Shown piece after piece: positions 14,724 through 24,067 of a DNA stretch of 64,000 nt. The DNA lies in contig NZ_NVQF01000001.1 of the NCBI RefSeq assembly GCF_002592005.1, forward strand, positions 62,001 through 126,000. The letters are read 5' to 3'. This DNA comes from Mycolicibacterium palauense. Lineage in GTDB: Bacteria > Actinomycetota > Actinomycetes > Mycobacteriales > Mycobacteriaceae. Within the stretch, counting starts at the first letter, position 1; each line of letters opens with the position of its first letter. The notes beneath the pieces are model-generated. The model was not told where the DNA came from. It saw nothing but the letters and a program-made list of their open reading frames with translations, and searched no databases. Made by a program: the position numbers and the translations under genes.

Positions 14724-15527
14724 ATGCGGATCGAAGACAGCACCGTTGTCGTGACCGGTGGCGCGTCCGGCATCGGCCGGGCGCTGGCGATGGCCTTCGG
14801 AGCCAACGGAGCGCGCGTCGTGGTCGGTGATGTCGACGAGGCCGGGGCGCATCGCGCCGCCGGGGACATCCGCGCGGCCGGCGGGGCCGCCATCGCGATG
14901 CGCGCCGACGCCGCCGATCCCGACCACATCTCGGCGCTGCTGAGCATGGCCAGCGAGGAGTTCACCCCGGTGGACACCTACGTCGCCAACGCCGGGATCA
15001 TCGGTGCTCCCGGCCTGGCCACCGAGGACGACTGGGACCGCATCCTCGAGGTGAACCTGCGCGCCCATGTCCGCGCCGCCCGGCTGCTGGTGCCGCACTG
15101 GTGTTCGGTGGGCGCCGGCCACTTCGTGGCGGTTGCCTCGGCCGCCGGACTGTTGAGCCAGATCGGCGCGGCCGGCTATGCGGTGTCCAAGCACGCCGCG
15201 GTCGGGTTCGCCGAATGGCTGGCAATCACCTACGGCGACAGCGGTATCGGCGTCAGCTGCGTGTGCCCGCTCGGGGTGGACACGCCCCTGCTCGAGGCGG
15301 TCCGCACCGCGGAGGATCCCGACGCCCGGCGCGGTGCGGCATCGATCCTGCAGTCCGGCGAGGTGATCACGGCTGAACGGGTCGCCGCCGACACGCTGGA
15401 TGCGGTGCGGCAGAACCGCTTCCTGGTGACCCCGCACCCCGAGGTGATCCCGATGTACCGGATGAAGGGCGCCGACTACGACCGCTGGATCGAGGGCATG
15501 CGCCGCTATCAGCGCTCCCTGGACTAG
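14724..15527 (+). CDS. Short-chain dehydrogenase/reductase
   Basis: 267 residues, classical SDR: cofactor motif TGGASGIG (11-18), an acidic D36 after the second strand suggesting NAD(H) preference, NAG at 89-91, and the active-site S139-Y152-x3-K156 (YAVSK). The C-terminal segment (VTPHPEVIPMYRMKGADYDRWIEGMRR) is typical of mycobacterial SDRs of unknown substrate. It lies 50 bp downstream of pcd on the same strand, so co-transcription is possible, but no direct pathway link can be read from the sequence. Confidence 0.85.
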   Translation: MRIEDSTVVVTGGASGIGRALAMAFGANGARVVVGDVDEAGAHRAAGDIRAAGGAAIAMRADAADPDHISALLSMASEEFTPVDTYVANAGIIGAPGLATEDDWDRILEVNLRAHVRAARLLVPHWCSVGAGHFVAVASAAGLLSQIGAAGYAVSKHAAVGFAEWLAITYGDSGIGVSCVCPLGVDTPLLEAVRTAEDPDARRGAASILQSGEVITAERVAADTLDAVRQNRFLVTPHPEVIPMYRMKGADYDRWIEGMRRYQRSLD

Positions 15528-15644
15528 GGGCGTCCCGGGGTGATCGCTCGCGGGGGCGATCCCGCGGGTGCAGAATGACCCGGAGCAACTCCCGGGCACG
15601 GTGGTTGCCGGGGCCGCGGGTGGATCATCAGCGAGGAGGTTCAC

Positions 15645-16634
15645 ATGCGCGCCGTCGTCCTACCGGAAGTCAATGCGCCACTGCAGGTTGTGGAGACACC
15701 CGTTCCGGTGCCCGGCCCCGGCGAGGTGCTCGTCCGGGTCATCGCCAGCGGGCTCAACCCGCTCGACACCAAGATCCGGCGCGGGCAGGCGCCACACGCA
15801 CAGGTGACGACGCCGGCCGTCCTCGGGATCGATTCGGCAGGGATCGTCGAGGCGGTCGGGCCGGGTGTCGAGACCTTCCGGGCCGGAGACGAGGTGTTCG
15901 GGATGACCGGCGGCGTCGGTGGCGCACCGGGTTCCCTGGCCGAACTCATCGCGGTGGACGGCAGGCTGCTGGCACCGAAGCCACGGTCACTGACGATGCG
16001 GCAGGCGGCGGCCCTGCCGCTGGGCTTCACCACCGCGTGGGAGGCCCTGGCCGACCGCGCCGCTGTGGCGGAGGGCGAACGGGTGCTGATCCACGGTGGC
16101 TCCGGCGGAGTCGGCTACCTCGCGGTGCAGCTGGCGCTGGCCCGGGGCGCGGAGGTCTTCGCCACCGGTGGCCCGGCGAGCCAGGAGGTGATCCGGCAGA
16201 TCGGCGCGACACCCATCGACTACACGTCGACCACCGTGGAGGACTACGTGGGCAGCCACACCGGCGGTGAGGGATTCGACGTGGTGTTCGACAACGTCGG
16301 GGGCGCTACGCTGGACGCCTCGTTCCTCGCGGTCAGGCACTACACCGGCCGGGTGGTGAGTTCACTGGGATGGGGGACGCACAGTCTGGCTCCGTTGTCG
16401 TTTCGCGGTGCCAGCTACTCGGGGGTGTTCACCCTGCTGCCCCTGCTCACCGGCCGCCACCGCGAGCACCACGGCGAGATCGTCCGACAGGCGGGCGCAC
16501 TGGCCGACGCCGCGCGGCTGACACCGCGTATCGATCCTCGGGTGTTCACCCTCGACACCGCGGAGGAGGCCCTCGACCTCGTCGAGAACCACGGTGCGGC
16601 AGGCAAGGTGGTGGTGCAGGTGGGGCGCGGCTAG
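15645..16634 (+). CDS. Zinc-independent MDR quinone/enone oxidoreductase
   Basis: 329 residues, ATG preceded by gaggagg. It belongs to the medium-chain dehydrogenase/reductase superfamily, quinone oxidoreductase branch: ASGLNPLDTKIRRG near the start, GIDSAGIVEAVGPGVETFRAGDEVFG, and the NADPH-binding VLIHGGSGGVGYLAVQLA. The catalytic-zinc and structural-zinc cysteines of alcohol dehydrogenases are missing, so it likely reduces quinones or alpha,beta-unsaturated carbonyls with NADPH. It converges on the P450 gene with a 12-bp gap. Substrate unknown. Confidence 0.85.
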   Translation: MRAVVLPEVNAPLQVVETPVPVPGPGEVLVRVIASGLNPLDTKIRRGQAPHAQVTTPAVLGIDSAGIVEAVGPGVETFRAGDEVFGMTGGVGGAPGSLAELIAVDGRLLAPKPRSLTMRQAAALPLGFTTAWEALADRAAVAEGERVLIHGGSGGVGYLAVQLALARGAEVFATGGPASQEVIRQIGATPIDYTSTTVEDYVGSHTGGEGFDVVFDNVGGATLDASFLAVRHYTGRVVSSLGWGTHSLAPLSFRGASYSGVFTLLPLLTGRHREHHGEIVRQAGALADAARLTPRIDPRVFTLDTAEEALDLVENHGAAGKVVVQVGRG

Positions 16635-16646
16635 GCGGGCCGGCGG

Positions 16647-18125
16647 CTACGGTTGCGCTCGGGGCGGCCCGGATCGCCGGCGCAACCCCAGCCGGAAGCC
16701 GCTGGGCATCATCGTCAGGCGCTCGGAGATCACCAGGTCGTAGTCCGGGTCGGCGATCAGGTCGTAGCGGCGGATCAAGGTACCCAGAATGAGCACCGCC
16801 TCGTGCAGGGCGAACTGGCGACCGATGCACGAACGTTCACCGGTGCCGAACGGCTTGTACAGATGCGCGGGGCGCGCCCTGACGTGCTCGGGGGCAAAGC
16901 GGTCCGGGTCGAACTCGTCGACCGGCTTCAGTCCGGGCCCGCTCCAGTGCGGGTCACGGTGCAACGTGCCGACCAGCGCGAGCACGAACTCGCCCTTGCG
17001 CATCGGGTAGGTCCCGGCCAGTAGCGTGTCCTCGCGGGCGGCGCGGTAGTAGCCGGGGACGGTGGGCTGCAGCCGCAGCGCCTCGTCGAGCACCCGGCGG
17101 ACGTAGCGCAGCTTGGCGATGTGGTCGAAGTCCGGTTCGCCGTCTGCCCAGACCCGGTCCACCTCGGCCCGCGCCCGCGCGAACACGTCGGGGTTTCTCG
17201 ACAGGTAGTACAGGGCGAACGACAAAGCACCCGAGGTGGTTTCGTGGCCGGCCACCAGGAAGTTGATCAGCTGGTAGCGGATGTTGGCCTCGTCCAGCGC
17301 GGGCCGGCCCCGCGCGTCGGGGGCGAGCATGATCTCCAGCAGGTCGCCGTGGTGGCCCAGGCCCTCCGCGCGCCGGCGCGCCACGATCTCGTCGGCCACC
17401 GCGTGCAGGTAGGCGGCATGCCGGCCGACCACGCGTTCGTAGCGATCGGCCAGGAACCGCGGCAGGAAGGTCGCCCGCAGCAACCCGAGCCGGTCGGCGC
17501 CGCGCAGCGCGGCCACCATGTGCTCGACGAAGGGGTGCGGCGCCGAGCCGGCGTTGGTGTCGAACACCCCGAACGAGTAGCCCGCGGCGCAGCGCCCGAT
17601 GGTCTCCAGGGTGGTGCGGGTGGTGTCGGCCGACACGTCGACCGTCCGGCCCGACGACGCCGCGGCGTCCCAGCTGGCGGTGAGTTCAGCGGCGACGTCG
17701 AGCATCACCGGGTGGTAGCCGCGCATGGCCGCCTGGGTGAAGGCCGGCATCAGCAGGGTGTGTGCGGCGCGCCAGTTGGGTTCGTCGTTGTAGGCGGTGA
17801 ACAGCCCGTCCCCGCCCATCACCCGCAGGGCCACGATCTCGGGACCCAGGTGCTTGCAGAAACGCTTCTCGTCGTTGAGGTCGGTGACCACCTCGGCGCC
17901 GGAGGCCACCACATACCGCGCGCCGAGGAACCTGAACTCGTAGATCGGCCCGAGCCTGCCGGAGAGCCCGACCACCGACTGGGTGGGCTCGTCGGCGCGG
18001 ACGGCCAGGATGTCGCCGATCAGCGGCACCCGCCGCGGCGGGTGTGGGATGCGCGGATCCTGCAGGGGCCTGCCGCCGGCCCCGCCGGCTGCCCTGCCAC
18101 CCGCGACGTCGACGGGGGCTCTCAT
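16647..18125 (-). CDS. Cytochrome P450
   Basis: 492 residues from the ATG at 18125. The frame continues upstream across the TetR start, so the shorter start is chosen. It has the I-helix oxygen-binding AGHETTSGALSFALYYLS, an ExxR in DEALRLQPTV, a PDRF-like region (EFDPDRFAPEH) and the heme loop FGTGERSCIGRQFALHEA with C433 as thiolate ligand. The sequence resembles the heme domains of CYP102/CYP505-type fatty acid hydroxylases but has no fused reductase, so it needs separate electron-transfer partners. It is divergent from a TetR gene that probably represses it. Substrate unknown. Confidence 0.88.
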   Translation of the reverse strand: MRAPVDVAGGRAAGGAGGRPLQDPRIPHPPRRVPLIGDILAVRADEPTQSVVGLSGRLGPIYEFRFLGARYVVASGAEVVTDLNDEKRFCKHLGPEIVALRVMGGDGLFTAYNDEPNWRAAHTLLMPAFTQAAMRGYHPVMLDVAAELTASWDAAASSGRTVDVSADTTRTTLETIGRCAAGYSFGVFDTNAGSAPHPFVEHMVAALRGADRLGLLRATFLPRFLADRYERVVGRHAAYLHAVADEIVARRRAEGLGHHGDLLEIMLAPDARGRPALDEANIRYQLINFLVAGHETTSGALSFALYYLSRNPDVFARARAEVDRVWADGEPDFDHIAKLRYVRRVLDEALRLQPTVPGYYRAAREDTLLAGTYPMRKGEFVLALVGTLHRDPHWSGPGLKPVDEFDPDRFAPEHVRARPAHLYKPFGTGERSCIGRQFALHEAVLILGTLIRRYDLIADPDYDLVISERLTMMPSGFRLGLRRRSGPPRAQP

Positions 18126-18142
18126 GAATCCAGCCTGCGTCG

Positions 18143-18160
18143 TTGTTGTACATGTGTCAA
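18143..18160. promoter_or_regulatory. Possible operator between P450 and TetR genes
   Basis: ttgttgtacatgtgtcaa has imperfect dyad symmetry (outer TTG/CAA, 5 of 9 paired positions, inner tgtaca) and lies in the roughly 50-bp divergent gap. Placement fits a TetR-controlled shared promoter; symmetry is weak. Confidence 0.3.
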
Positions 18161-18177
18161 GTAGTAGGATGGCAGGC

Positions 18178-18849
18178 ATGTCCGCATCCGGGGCCCGGCC
18201 CTCGCGGCCCTCGCGGCGGCGCCTGTCCCCCGACGACCGCCGCAACGAACTGCTGGCGTTGGGCGCCCAGGTGTTCGGCGAACGCCCCTACGACGACGTC
18301 CGCATCGACGAGATCGCCGAACGCGCCGGCGTCTCGCGCGCCCTGATGTACCACTACTTCCCGGACAAGCGCGCCTTCTTCGCCGAGGTGGTCCGCGCCG
18401 AGGGGGAACGGCTGTTCGCCGCCACCAGCACCCAGGCGCAGCCCGGCCAGAGCCTGTTCGAGCGGCTGCGCGCCGGCGTGCTCGCCTACGTGGAGTACCA
18501 CGAGGCCCATCCGCACGGGTCCTGGGCGGCGCATGTCGGGATGGGCCGTACCGATCCGATCCTGCTGGGCATCGACGACGTCGACAACACCCGCCAGATG
18601 CAGCGCATCATGGACGCGATCGCCACGGTCACACCGGATCTGGACTCGAAGGTCGAACGCGACCTTCGGGTGATCGTCTACGGGTGGCTGGCGTTCACGT
18701 TGGAGATGTGCCGCCAGCGCATCCTGGACCCGTCGCTGCAGGCCGGCGGGGTCGCCGACTCCTGCGCACACGCCCTGCTCGACGCCGTGATGCGGGTCCC
18801 CGGGATCCCGCAGAGCCTGGCCGTCGCGGTGGCACCCGAGGCGCGGTAG
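18178..18849 (+). CDS. TetR-family transcriptional regulator (Rv3295-like)
   Basis: 223 residues from the ATG at 18178; an in-frame ATG at 18169 would add three residues. The N-terminal DNA-binding domain is clear: NELLALGAQVFGERPYDDVRIDEIAERAGVSRALMYHYFPDKRAFFAEVV. The all-helical C-terminal domain carries a ligand pocket that cannot be assigned by eye. Length and position just before lhr match Rv3295 of M. tuberculosis. It is divergent from the P450 gene and likely represses it and itself. A hairpin follows the stop. Confidence 0.9.
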   Translation: MSASGARPSRPSRRRLSPDDRRNELLALGAQVFGERPYDDVRIDEIAERAGVSRALMYHYFPDKRAFFAEVVRAEGERLFAATSTQAQPGQSLFERLRAGVLAYVEYHEAHPHGSWAAHVGMGRTDPILLGIDDVDNTRQMQRIMDAIATVTPDLDSKVERDLRVIVYGWLAFTLEMCRQRILDPSLQAGGVADSCAHALLDAVMRVPGIPQSLAVAVAPEAR

Positions 18850-18862
18850 CGCACCGCTGCAG

Positions 18863-18884
18863 CGGGCCGGCGCGAACCGGCCCG
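18863..18884. terminator. Shared hairpin between TetR and hemophore-like genes
   Basis: cgggccgg and ccggcccg form a perfect 8-bp stem with a 6-nt loop in the 46-bp gap between two convergent genes, consistent with a bidirectional terminator. No U tract. Confidence 0.5.
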
Positions 18885-18895
18885 GCCCCGGTCGG

Positions 18896-19261
18896 TCAGT
18901 ACGCGGCGGCTTCCAGCAGCGGTTCGTCGCACCGGTTGCGGAAGTCGGTGATCGGCTGCCGGATGGCCCGCAGCTCGTTGTGCACCTGCGGATGGGCGTC
19001 CATGTAGGCCACCACCTCCTCGCGCAGGTCGTCACGCGACTGCCCCCGCAGCCCGGTGAAGAACGCGTTGACGTCGGGATGGGTGAACAGGTACGCCGAC
19101 GTCGCCGCGGACACGCCGGTCATGATGCCGGCGGCGTCGGCCGCTGTGCAGTTGGGCGGCAGTGGCGGCTCGGCGACCGCCGTCCCCGCCGAACCCAGGA
19201 AGAGCGCCGCGGCCGCAGCCCCGACCACTCCGGCGGAAACGCCCCGGACGGTGAACGACAT
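18896..19261 (-). CDS. Secreted hemophore-like protein
   Basis: 121 residues from the ATG at 19261, with aggag at good spacing. A Sec signal peptide (about 1-30, hydrophobic VVGAAAAALFLGSAGTAVA) is cut near AVA-EPP. The mature about 90-residue helical domain has two cysteines (C38, C111) placed to form a disulfide, and segments LFTHPDVNAFFTGL and VVAYMDAHPQVHNELRAIRQPITDFRNRC. This pattern is that of the mycobacterial hemophore-related family (Rv0203/Rv1174c-like, TIGR04529), some members of which bind heme outside the cell. The heme ligand cannot be proven here. An 8-bp inverted repeat lies 20 bp upstream. Confidence 0.75.
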   Translation of the reverse strand: MSFTVRGVSAGVVGAAAAALFLGSAGTAVAEPPLPPNCTAADAAGIMTGVSAATSAYLFTHPDVNAFFTGLRGQSRDDLREEVVAYMDAHPQVHNELRAIRQPITDFRNRCDEPLLEAAAY

Positions 19262-19281
19262 GATCACTCCTTCGTCAGACC

Positions 19282-19300
19282 AGCTGTGCAGCGCACAGCT
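19282..19300. promoter_or_regulatory. Inverted repeat upstream of the hemophore-like gene
   Basis: agctgtgc and gcacagct are perfect 8-bp arms around a 3-bp centre, starting 21 bp before the ATG of the hemophore-like gene. Either an operator or a leader hairpin. Confidence 0.45.
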
Positions 19301-19346
19301 TATCCGCGACGGCGGCCACGGCCGCGCGGCTGCCATCTCGGCGCCT

Positions 19347-19396
19347 GGCACCCCGCCTGTCGGTGCCACTTGGCGCCCCGCCTGTCGGTGCCTCTT
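19347..19396. repeat. 25-bp tandem repeat in the lhr leader
   Basis: Two units (19347-19371, 19372-19396) differ at two bases. Each contains ggcacc/ggcgcc and ggtgcc halves that can pair into 6-bp stems. They end 14 bp before the GTG of lhr. Confidence 0.85.
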
Positions 19397-19410
19397 GGCA
19401 CCATGAACAG

Positions 19411-22400
19411 GTGGCCCGCGCCTCCGATCCGCTCGACCGCTTCAGTGCACTGACGCGGGAATGGTTCGCGGGCACCTTCGTCGAGCCCACCCCCGCCCAG
19501 GCGCAGGCGTGGCGGGCCATCGCAGACGGCGAGAACACGCTGGTCATCGCCCCGACCGGGTCGGGTAAGACGCTGGCGGCGTTCCTGTGGGCCATCGACG
19601 GGCTGACCAGTGCCAACGATCCGGCCCCCGCGCCCGCGGCCCGCACCCGGGTGCTCTACGTGTCGCCGCTGAAGGCGCTGGCCGTCGACGTCGAACGCAA
19701 CCTGCGCACCCCGCTGACCGGCATCGCCCGGGTGGCCCAGCGCCACGGCCTGCCGCCGCCGGACATCTCCGTCGGCGTGCGCTCGGGCGACACCCCGCCC
19801 GCGCAGCGCCGCCACCTGATCACCTCACCGCCGGACATCCTCATCACCACGCCGGAGTCGCTGTTCCTGATGTTGACCTCGGCGGCACGCGACGCCCTGA
19901 CCCACGTCCAGACCGTCATCGTCGACGAGGTGCACGCCGTTGCCGGCACCAAACGCGGCGCACACCTGGCGCTGTCGCTGGAGCGGTTGGATGCCCTGCT
20001 GCCGGCCCCGGCACAGCGGATCGGGCTGTCGGCGACGGTCCGCCCCGCCGAGGAGGTGGCCCGGTTCCTGTCGGGTTCGGCGCCGACGTCGGTGGTGGCG
20101 CCGCCGGCCGCCAAGACCTTCGATCTGACGGTGCAGGTGCCGGTCCCGGACATGGCCAACCTGGAGAACAACTCCATCTGGCCCGACGTCGAGGAACGCA
20201 TCGTCGACCTGGTCGAATCCCACCGCAGCTCGATCGTCTTCGCCAACTCCCGGCGACTGGCCGAGCGGCTCACCGCGCGGCTCAACGAGATTCACGCCGA
20301 ACGGCTGGGGGCCGAGCTGGGCGGCCACAACCCCGGTGTCGCCGGCGGCGCCCCCGCCCACATCATGGCCAGCGGGCAGACCCACGGCGCCGAACCGGTG
20401 CTGGCCCGCGCGCATCACGGCTCGGTGTCCAAGGAGGCCCGCGCCGAGGTCGAGGAGGCGCTCAAGTCCGGCCGGCTCAAGGCCGTGGTCGCCACCTCCA
20501 GCCTGGAGCTGGGCATCGACATGGGGGCGGTGGATCTGGTCATCCAGGTCGAGGCCCCCCCATCGGTGGCCAGCGGACTGCAGCGCATCGGACGCGCCGG
20601 GCACCAGGTCGGTGAGATCTCGCAGGGCGTGCTGTTCCCCAAGCACCGCACCGACCTGATCGGCTGCGCGGTCAGCGTGCAACGGATGCTGGCCGGTCAG
20701 ATCGAGACCATGAGCGTGCCCGCCAATCCGCTCGACGTGCTGGCCCAGCAGACGGTCGCCGCGTGCGCGCTGGAACCGCTGAGCGCCGACGTGTGGTTCG
20801 ACACCGTCCGCCGCAGCGCCCCCTTCGCCGCCCTGCCGCGCAGCGCGTTCGAGGCGACGCTGGATCTGCTGTCGGGCAAGTACCCGTCGACCGAGTTCGC
20901 CGAACTGCGGCCCCGGGTGGTCTACGACCGCGACACCGGGACCCTGACCGCCCGTCCCGGCGCCCAGCGGCTGGCCGTCACCTCCGGCGGCGCCATCCCC
21001 GACCGCGGCCTGTTCACCGTGTACCTGGCCGGCAGCGCCGAGTCCGGGAAACCCTCGCGGGTGGGCGAACTCGACGAGGAGATGGTCTACGAGTCCCGTC
21101 CCGGTGACGTGATCTCCCTGGGCGCCACCAGCTGGCGCATCACCGAGATCACCCACGACCGGGTATTGGTGGTACCCGCCCCCGGCGAGCCGGCGCGGCT
21201 GCCGTTCTGGCGCGGCGACAGCGTGGGCCGGCCCGCCGAGCTGGGGGCGGCCGTCGGTGCGTTCACCGGGGAACTGGCCCGGCTGGGGCCCGAGCAGTTC
21301 GAGAGGCGGTGCGCCGAGATCGGTTTCGATGCGTTCGCGACCGAGAACCTGCACCGTCTGCTCGACGAGCAGGGCGAGGCCACCGGCGCGGTTCCCACCG
21401 ACACCACTTTGGTGGTGGAGCGGTTCCGCGACGAGCTGGGCGATTGGCGGGTGATCCTGCACTCCCCCTACGGTCTTCGGGTACACGGACCGTTGGCGCT
21501 GGCGATCGGTAAGCGCCTTTTCGAGCGGTACGGCATCGACGAGAAACCCACCGCCTCCGACGACGGCATCATCGTGCGACTGCCCGACACCACCGGGGAC
21601 CCGGCCACCGCACCCGGCGCCGATCTGTTCGTCTTCGACCCCGACGAGATCGAGGCCGTCGTCACCGCGGAGGTCGGCGGCTCGGCACTGTTCGCCGCCC
21701 GCTTCCGTGAGTGCGCCGCGCGGGCGTTGCTGCTGCCGCGGCGCCATCCCGGGAAACGCTCCCCGCTGTGGCATCAGCGCCAGCGCGCCGCGCAGCTGCT
21801 AGACGTGGCCCGCCGCTACCCCGACTTCCCGGTCGTTCTCGAGGCCGTCCGCGAGTGCCTGCAGGACGTCTACGACGTGCCGGCGCTGACCGCGCTGATG
21901 GCCGGGGTGGCCCAGCGTCGGGTCCGGCTGGTGGAGGTCGAGACCGCCACCCCCTCGCCTTTCGCGGCGTCGCTGCTGTTCGGCTACGTCGGTGCGTTCA
22001 TGTACGAGGGCGACAGCCCGCTGGCCGAACGCCGGGCCGCGGCCCTGTCGCTGGACACGACGCTGCTGGCCGAACTGCTCGGCCGCGTCGAACTGCGCGA
22101 GCTGCTTGACGCCGACGTGATCGAGTCGACCCGCCGGCAGCTGCAGCACCTGACCTCCGAACGCGCGGCCCGTGACGCCGAGGGGGTCGCCGACCTGCTG
22201 CGGCTGCTGGGCCCACTGACGCTCGACGAGATCACCGAACGCAGCCGCGCCGACGACGTCGGCGCCTGGCTGGAGGGTCTGCGCGAGGCCCGCCGGGCAC
22301 TCACGGTGTCCTTCGCCGGTGGCCAGTGGTGGGTGGCCGCCGAGGACATCGGCCGGCTGCGCGACGGGGTCGGCGCGGCCGTGCCCGTCGGCGTGCCGGC

Positions 22401-24045
22401 CGCCTTCACCGAATCGGTGCCCGATCCGCTGGGCGAGCTGATGGGCCGGTTCGCGCGCACCCGCGGGCCGTTCACCACCGCCGACGCGGCCGCCCGGTTC
22501 GGCCTGGGGTTGCGGGTGGCCGCCGACGTGCTGGGCCGCCTGGTCGCCGACGGCCGACTGGTGCGCGGCGAGTTCACCGACGTGCCCGCCGCGGCGGTGG
22601 GCAGCGAACAGTGGTGCGACGTGGAGGTGCTGCGCATCCTGCGGCGCCGTTCCCTGGCGGCCCTGCGCGCGCAGGTCGAGCCCGTGAGTACCGACGCCTA
22701 TGCCCGTTTTCTGCCCTCCTGGCAACTGGTCGGGCCGGCGGCCACCTCGGGGATCGACGGCCTGGCGGCGGGGATCGACGGCCTGGCGGCGGTGATCGAC
22801 CAGCTCGCCGGCGTGCCGCTGCCCGCCTCGGCGGTCGAACCGCTGGTGTTCGGTCAGCGGGTGCGCGACTACCAGCCCGCCATGCTCGACGAACTGCTGG
22901 CCTCCGGCGAGGTGATCTGGTCGGGCGCCGGCCCACTCTCGGGCGGTGACGGCTGGGTCGTGTTCCATCTCGCCGACACCGCCCCCCTGTCCCTGGCGGC
23001 CCCGGACGATCTGGAACTCACCGAGCGCCATCACGCCATCCTCGACGCCCTGTCCGGGGGCGGGGCCTACTTCTTCCGGCAACTGTGCGCTGGCACCGAC
23101 GCCGGGTCCGGTGTCGCGGCCGGCGACACCGAGGCGGTCAAAACGGCCCTGTGGCAACTGATCTGGTCCGGGTACGTCACCGGTGACACCTTCGCACCGG
23201 TGCGGGCGGTGCTGTCCGGCGGCGCGCGGCCCGGTTCCCGCCGGCCGGCGACCCCGGCCCACCGGCACCGGCGCGCCCCGCGGCTGAGCCGCTACGCGGT
23301 GTCGCGGGCCGGAACCCCGCAGGGCGGCCGGGTCGACCCCACAGTGGCCGGGCGCTTCTCGCTGCTGCCCGAGATCGAGCCCGATTCGACGGTGCGCGCT
23401 CATTTTCAGGCCGACCTGCTGCTGGCCCGCTACGGGGTGCTCACCAAGGGACCGGTGGCCACCGAGAACGTCACCGGCGGATTCGCCACCCTCTACAAGG
23501 TGCTCGCGGCACTCGAAGAGGCCGGGCGCTGCCAGCGCGGCTATTTCGTCGAGTCCCTCGGCGGGGCACAGTTCGCGATGGCCGCCACCGTCGACCGGTT
23601 GCGCACCTTCGCCGACAGCATCGACGACGATCAGCGGGCCCCCACCGCGGTGGTGCTGGCCGCCTGCGACCCCGCCAACCCGTTCGGGGCGGCGCTGCCC
23701 TGGCCGGGCCGCGGCCGGGACACCGACGAGTCGGCCGCCCCGGCGCACCGGCCGGGCCGCAAGGCCGGCGCGCTGGTGGTGCTCGTCGACGGGGCGCTGG
23801 CGTGGTTCGTCGAGCGCGGCGGCCGGTCGCTGCTGAACTTCACCGACGACCCGGCCCGACTCGACGCCGCCGCCTCCGCGCTGGCCGGTCTGGTCGGCGA
23901 CCGGCGGCTGCCGGCACTGCTGGTCGAACGGATCGACGGTGCGGCCGTGCTGGACCCCGAGCCGTCCCGGGAGCATGCCGCGGTGGCCTCGGCGCTGGTG
24001 AGGGCCGGGTTCAGCCGCACACCGCGCGGGCTGCGGCTGCGGTGA
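19411..24045 (+). CDS. lhr: ATP-dependent helicase Lhr
   Basis: 1544 residues from the GTG at 19411; an in-frame ATG at 19363 lies within a tandem-repeat leader and is less likely. The first about 850 residues hold the Lhr-core: Q-motif-like VEPTPAQAQAW, Walker A APTGSGKT (47-54), DEVH (172-175), SATV, and motif VI QRIGRAGH. The winged-helix and Lhr-specific domains follow, and then the large C-terminal domain. In mycobacteria Lhr is a 3'-5' translocating DNA:RNA helicase induced by DNA damage. Compared with Rv3296 (1513 aa) this protein is slightly longer, partly from a 21-bp duplication encoding repeated GIDGLAA. The nei gene follows 22 bp downstream, so the two likely form a repair operon. 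Confidence 0.95.
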   Translation: MARASDPLDRFSALTREWFAGTFVEPTPAQAQAWRAIADGENTLVIAPTGSGKTLAAFLWAIDGLTSANDPAPAPAARTRVLYVSPLKALAVDVERNLRTPLTGIARVAQRHGLPPPDISVGVRSGDTPPAQRRHLITSPPDILITTPESLFLMLTSAARDALTHVQTVIVDEVHAVAGTKRGAHLALSLERLDALLPAPAQRIGLSATVRPAEEVARFLSGSAPTSVVAPPAAKTFDLTVQVPVPDMANLENNSIWPDVEERIVDLVESHRSSIVFANSRRLAERLTARLNEIHAERLGAELGGHNPGVAGGAPAHIMASGQTHGAEPVLARAHHGSVSKEARAEVEEALKSGRLKAVVATSSLELGIDMGAVDLVIQVEAPPSVASGLQRIGRAGHQVGEISQGVLFPKHRTDLIGCAVSVQRMLAGQIETMSVPANPLDVLAQQTVAACALEPLSADVWFDTVRRSAPFAALPRSAFEATLDLLSGKYPSTEFAELRPRVVYDRDTGTLTARPGAQRLAVTSGGAIPDRGLFTVYLAGSAESGKPSRVGELDEEMVYESRPGDVISLGATSWRITEITHDRVLVVPAPGEPARLPFWRGDSVGRPAELGAAVGAFTGELARLGPEQFERRCAEIGFDAFATENLHRLLDEQGEATGAVPTDTTLVVERFRDELGDWRVILHSPYGLRVHGPLALAIGKRLFERYGIDEKPTASDDGIIVRLPDTTGDPATAPGADLFVFDPDEIEAVVTAEVGGSALFAARFRECAARALLLPRRHPGKRSPLWHQRQRAAQLLDVARRYPDFPVVLEAVRECLQDVYDVPALTALMAGVAQRRVRLVEVETATPSPFAASLLFGYVGAFMYEGDSPLAERRAAALSLDTTLLAELLGRVELRELLDADVIESTRRQLQHLTSERAARDAEGVADLLRLLGPLTLDEITERSRADDVGAWLEGLREARRALTVSFAGGQWWVAAEDIGRLRDGVGAAVPVGVPAAFTESVPDPLGELMGRFARTRGPFTTADAAARFGLGLRVAADVLGRLVADGRLVRGEFTDVPAAAVGSEQWCDVEVLRILRRRSLAALRAQVEPVSTDAYARFLPSWQLVGPAATSGIDGLAAGIDGLAAVIDQLAGVPLPASAVEPLVFGQRVRDYQPAMLDELLASGEVIWSGAGPLSGGDGWVVFHLADTAPLSLAAPDDLELTERHHAILDALSGGGAYFFRQLCAGTDAGSGVAAGDTEAVKTALWQLIWSGYVTGDTFAPVRAVLSGGARPGSRRPATPAHRHRRAPRLSRYAVSRAGTPQGGRVDPTVAGRFSLLPEIEPDSTVRAHFQADLLLARYGVLTKGPVATENVTGGFATLYKVLAALEEAGRCQRGYFVESLGGAQFAMAATVDRLRTFADSIDDDQRAPTAVVLAACDPANPFGAALPWPGRGRDTDESAAPAHRPGRKAGALVVLVDGALAWFVERGGRSLLNFTDDPARLDAAASALAGLVGDRRLPALLVERIDGAAVLDPEPSREHAAVASALVRAGFSRTPRGLRLR
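22750..22791. repeat. 21-bp in-frame tandem duplication in lhr
   Basis: Two perfect units (22750-22770, 22771-22791) encode GIDGLAAGIDGLAA, followed by a related VIDQLAG. The repeat sits in the C-terminal region, between recognisable domains. Confidence 0.95.
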
Positions 24046-24067
24046 AGTCTGACGGCGAGGTTCGATG

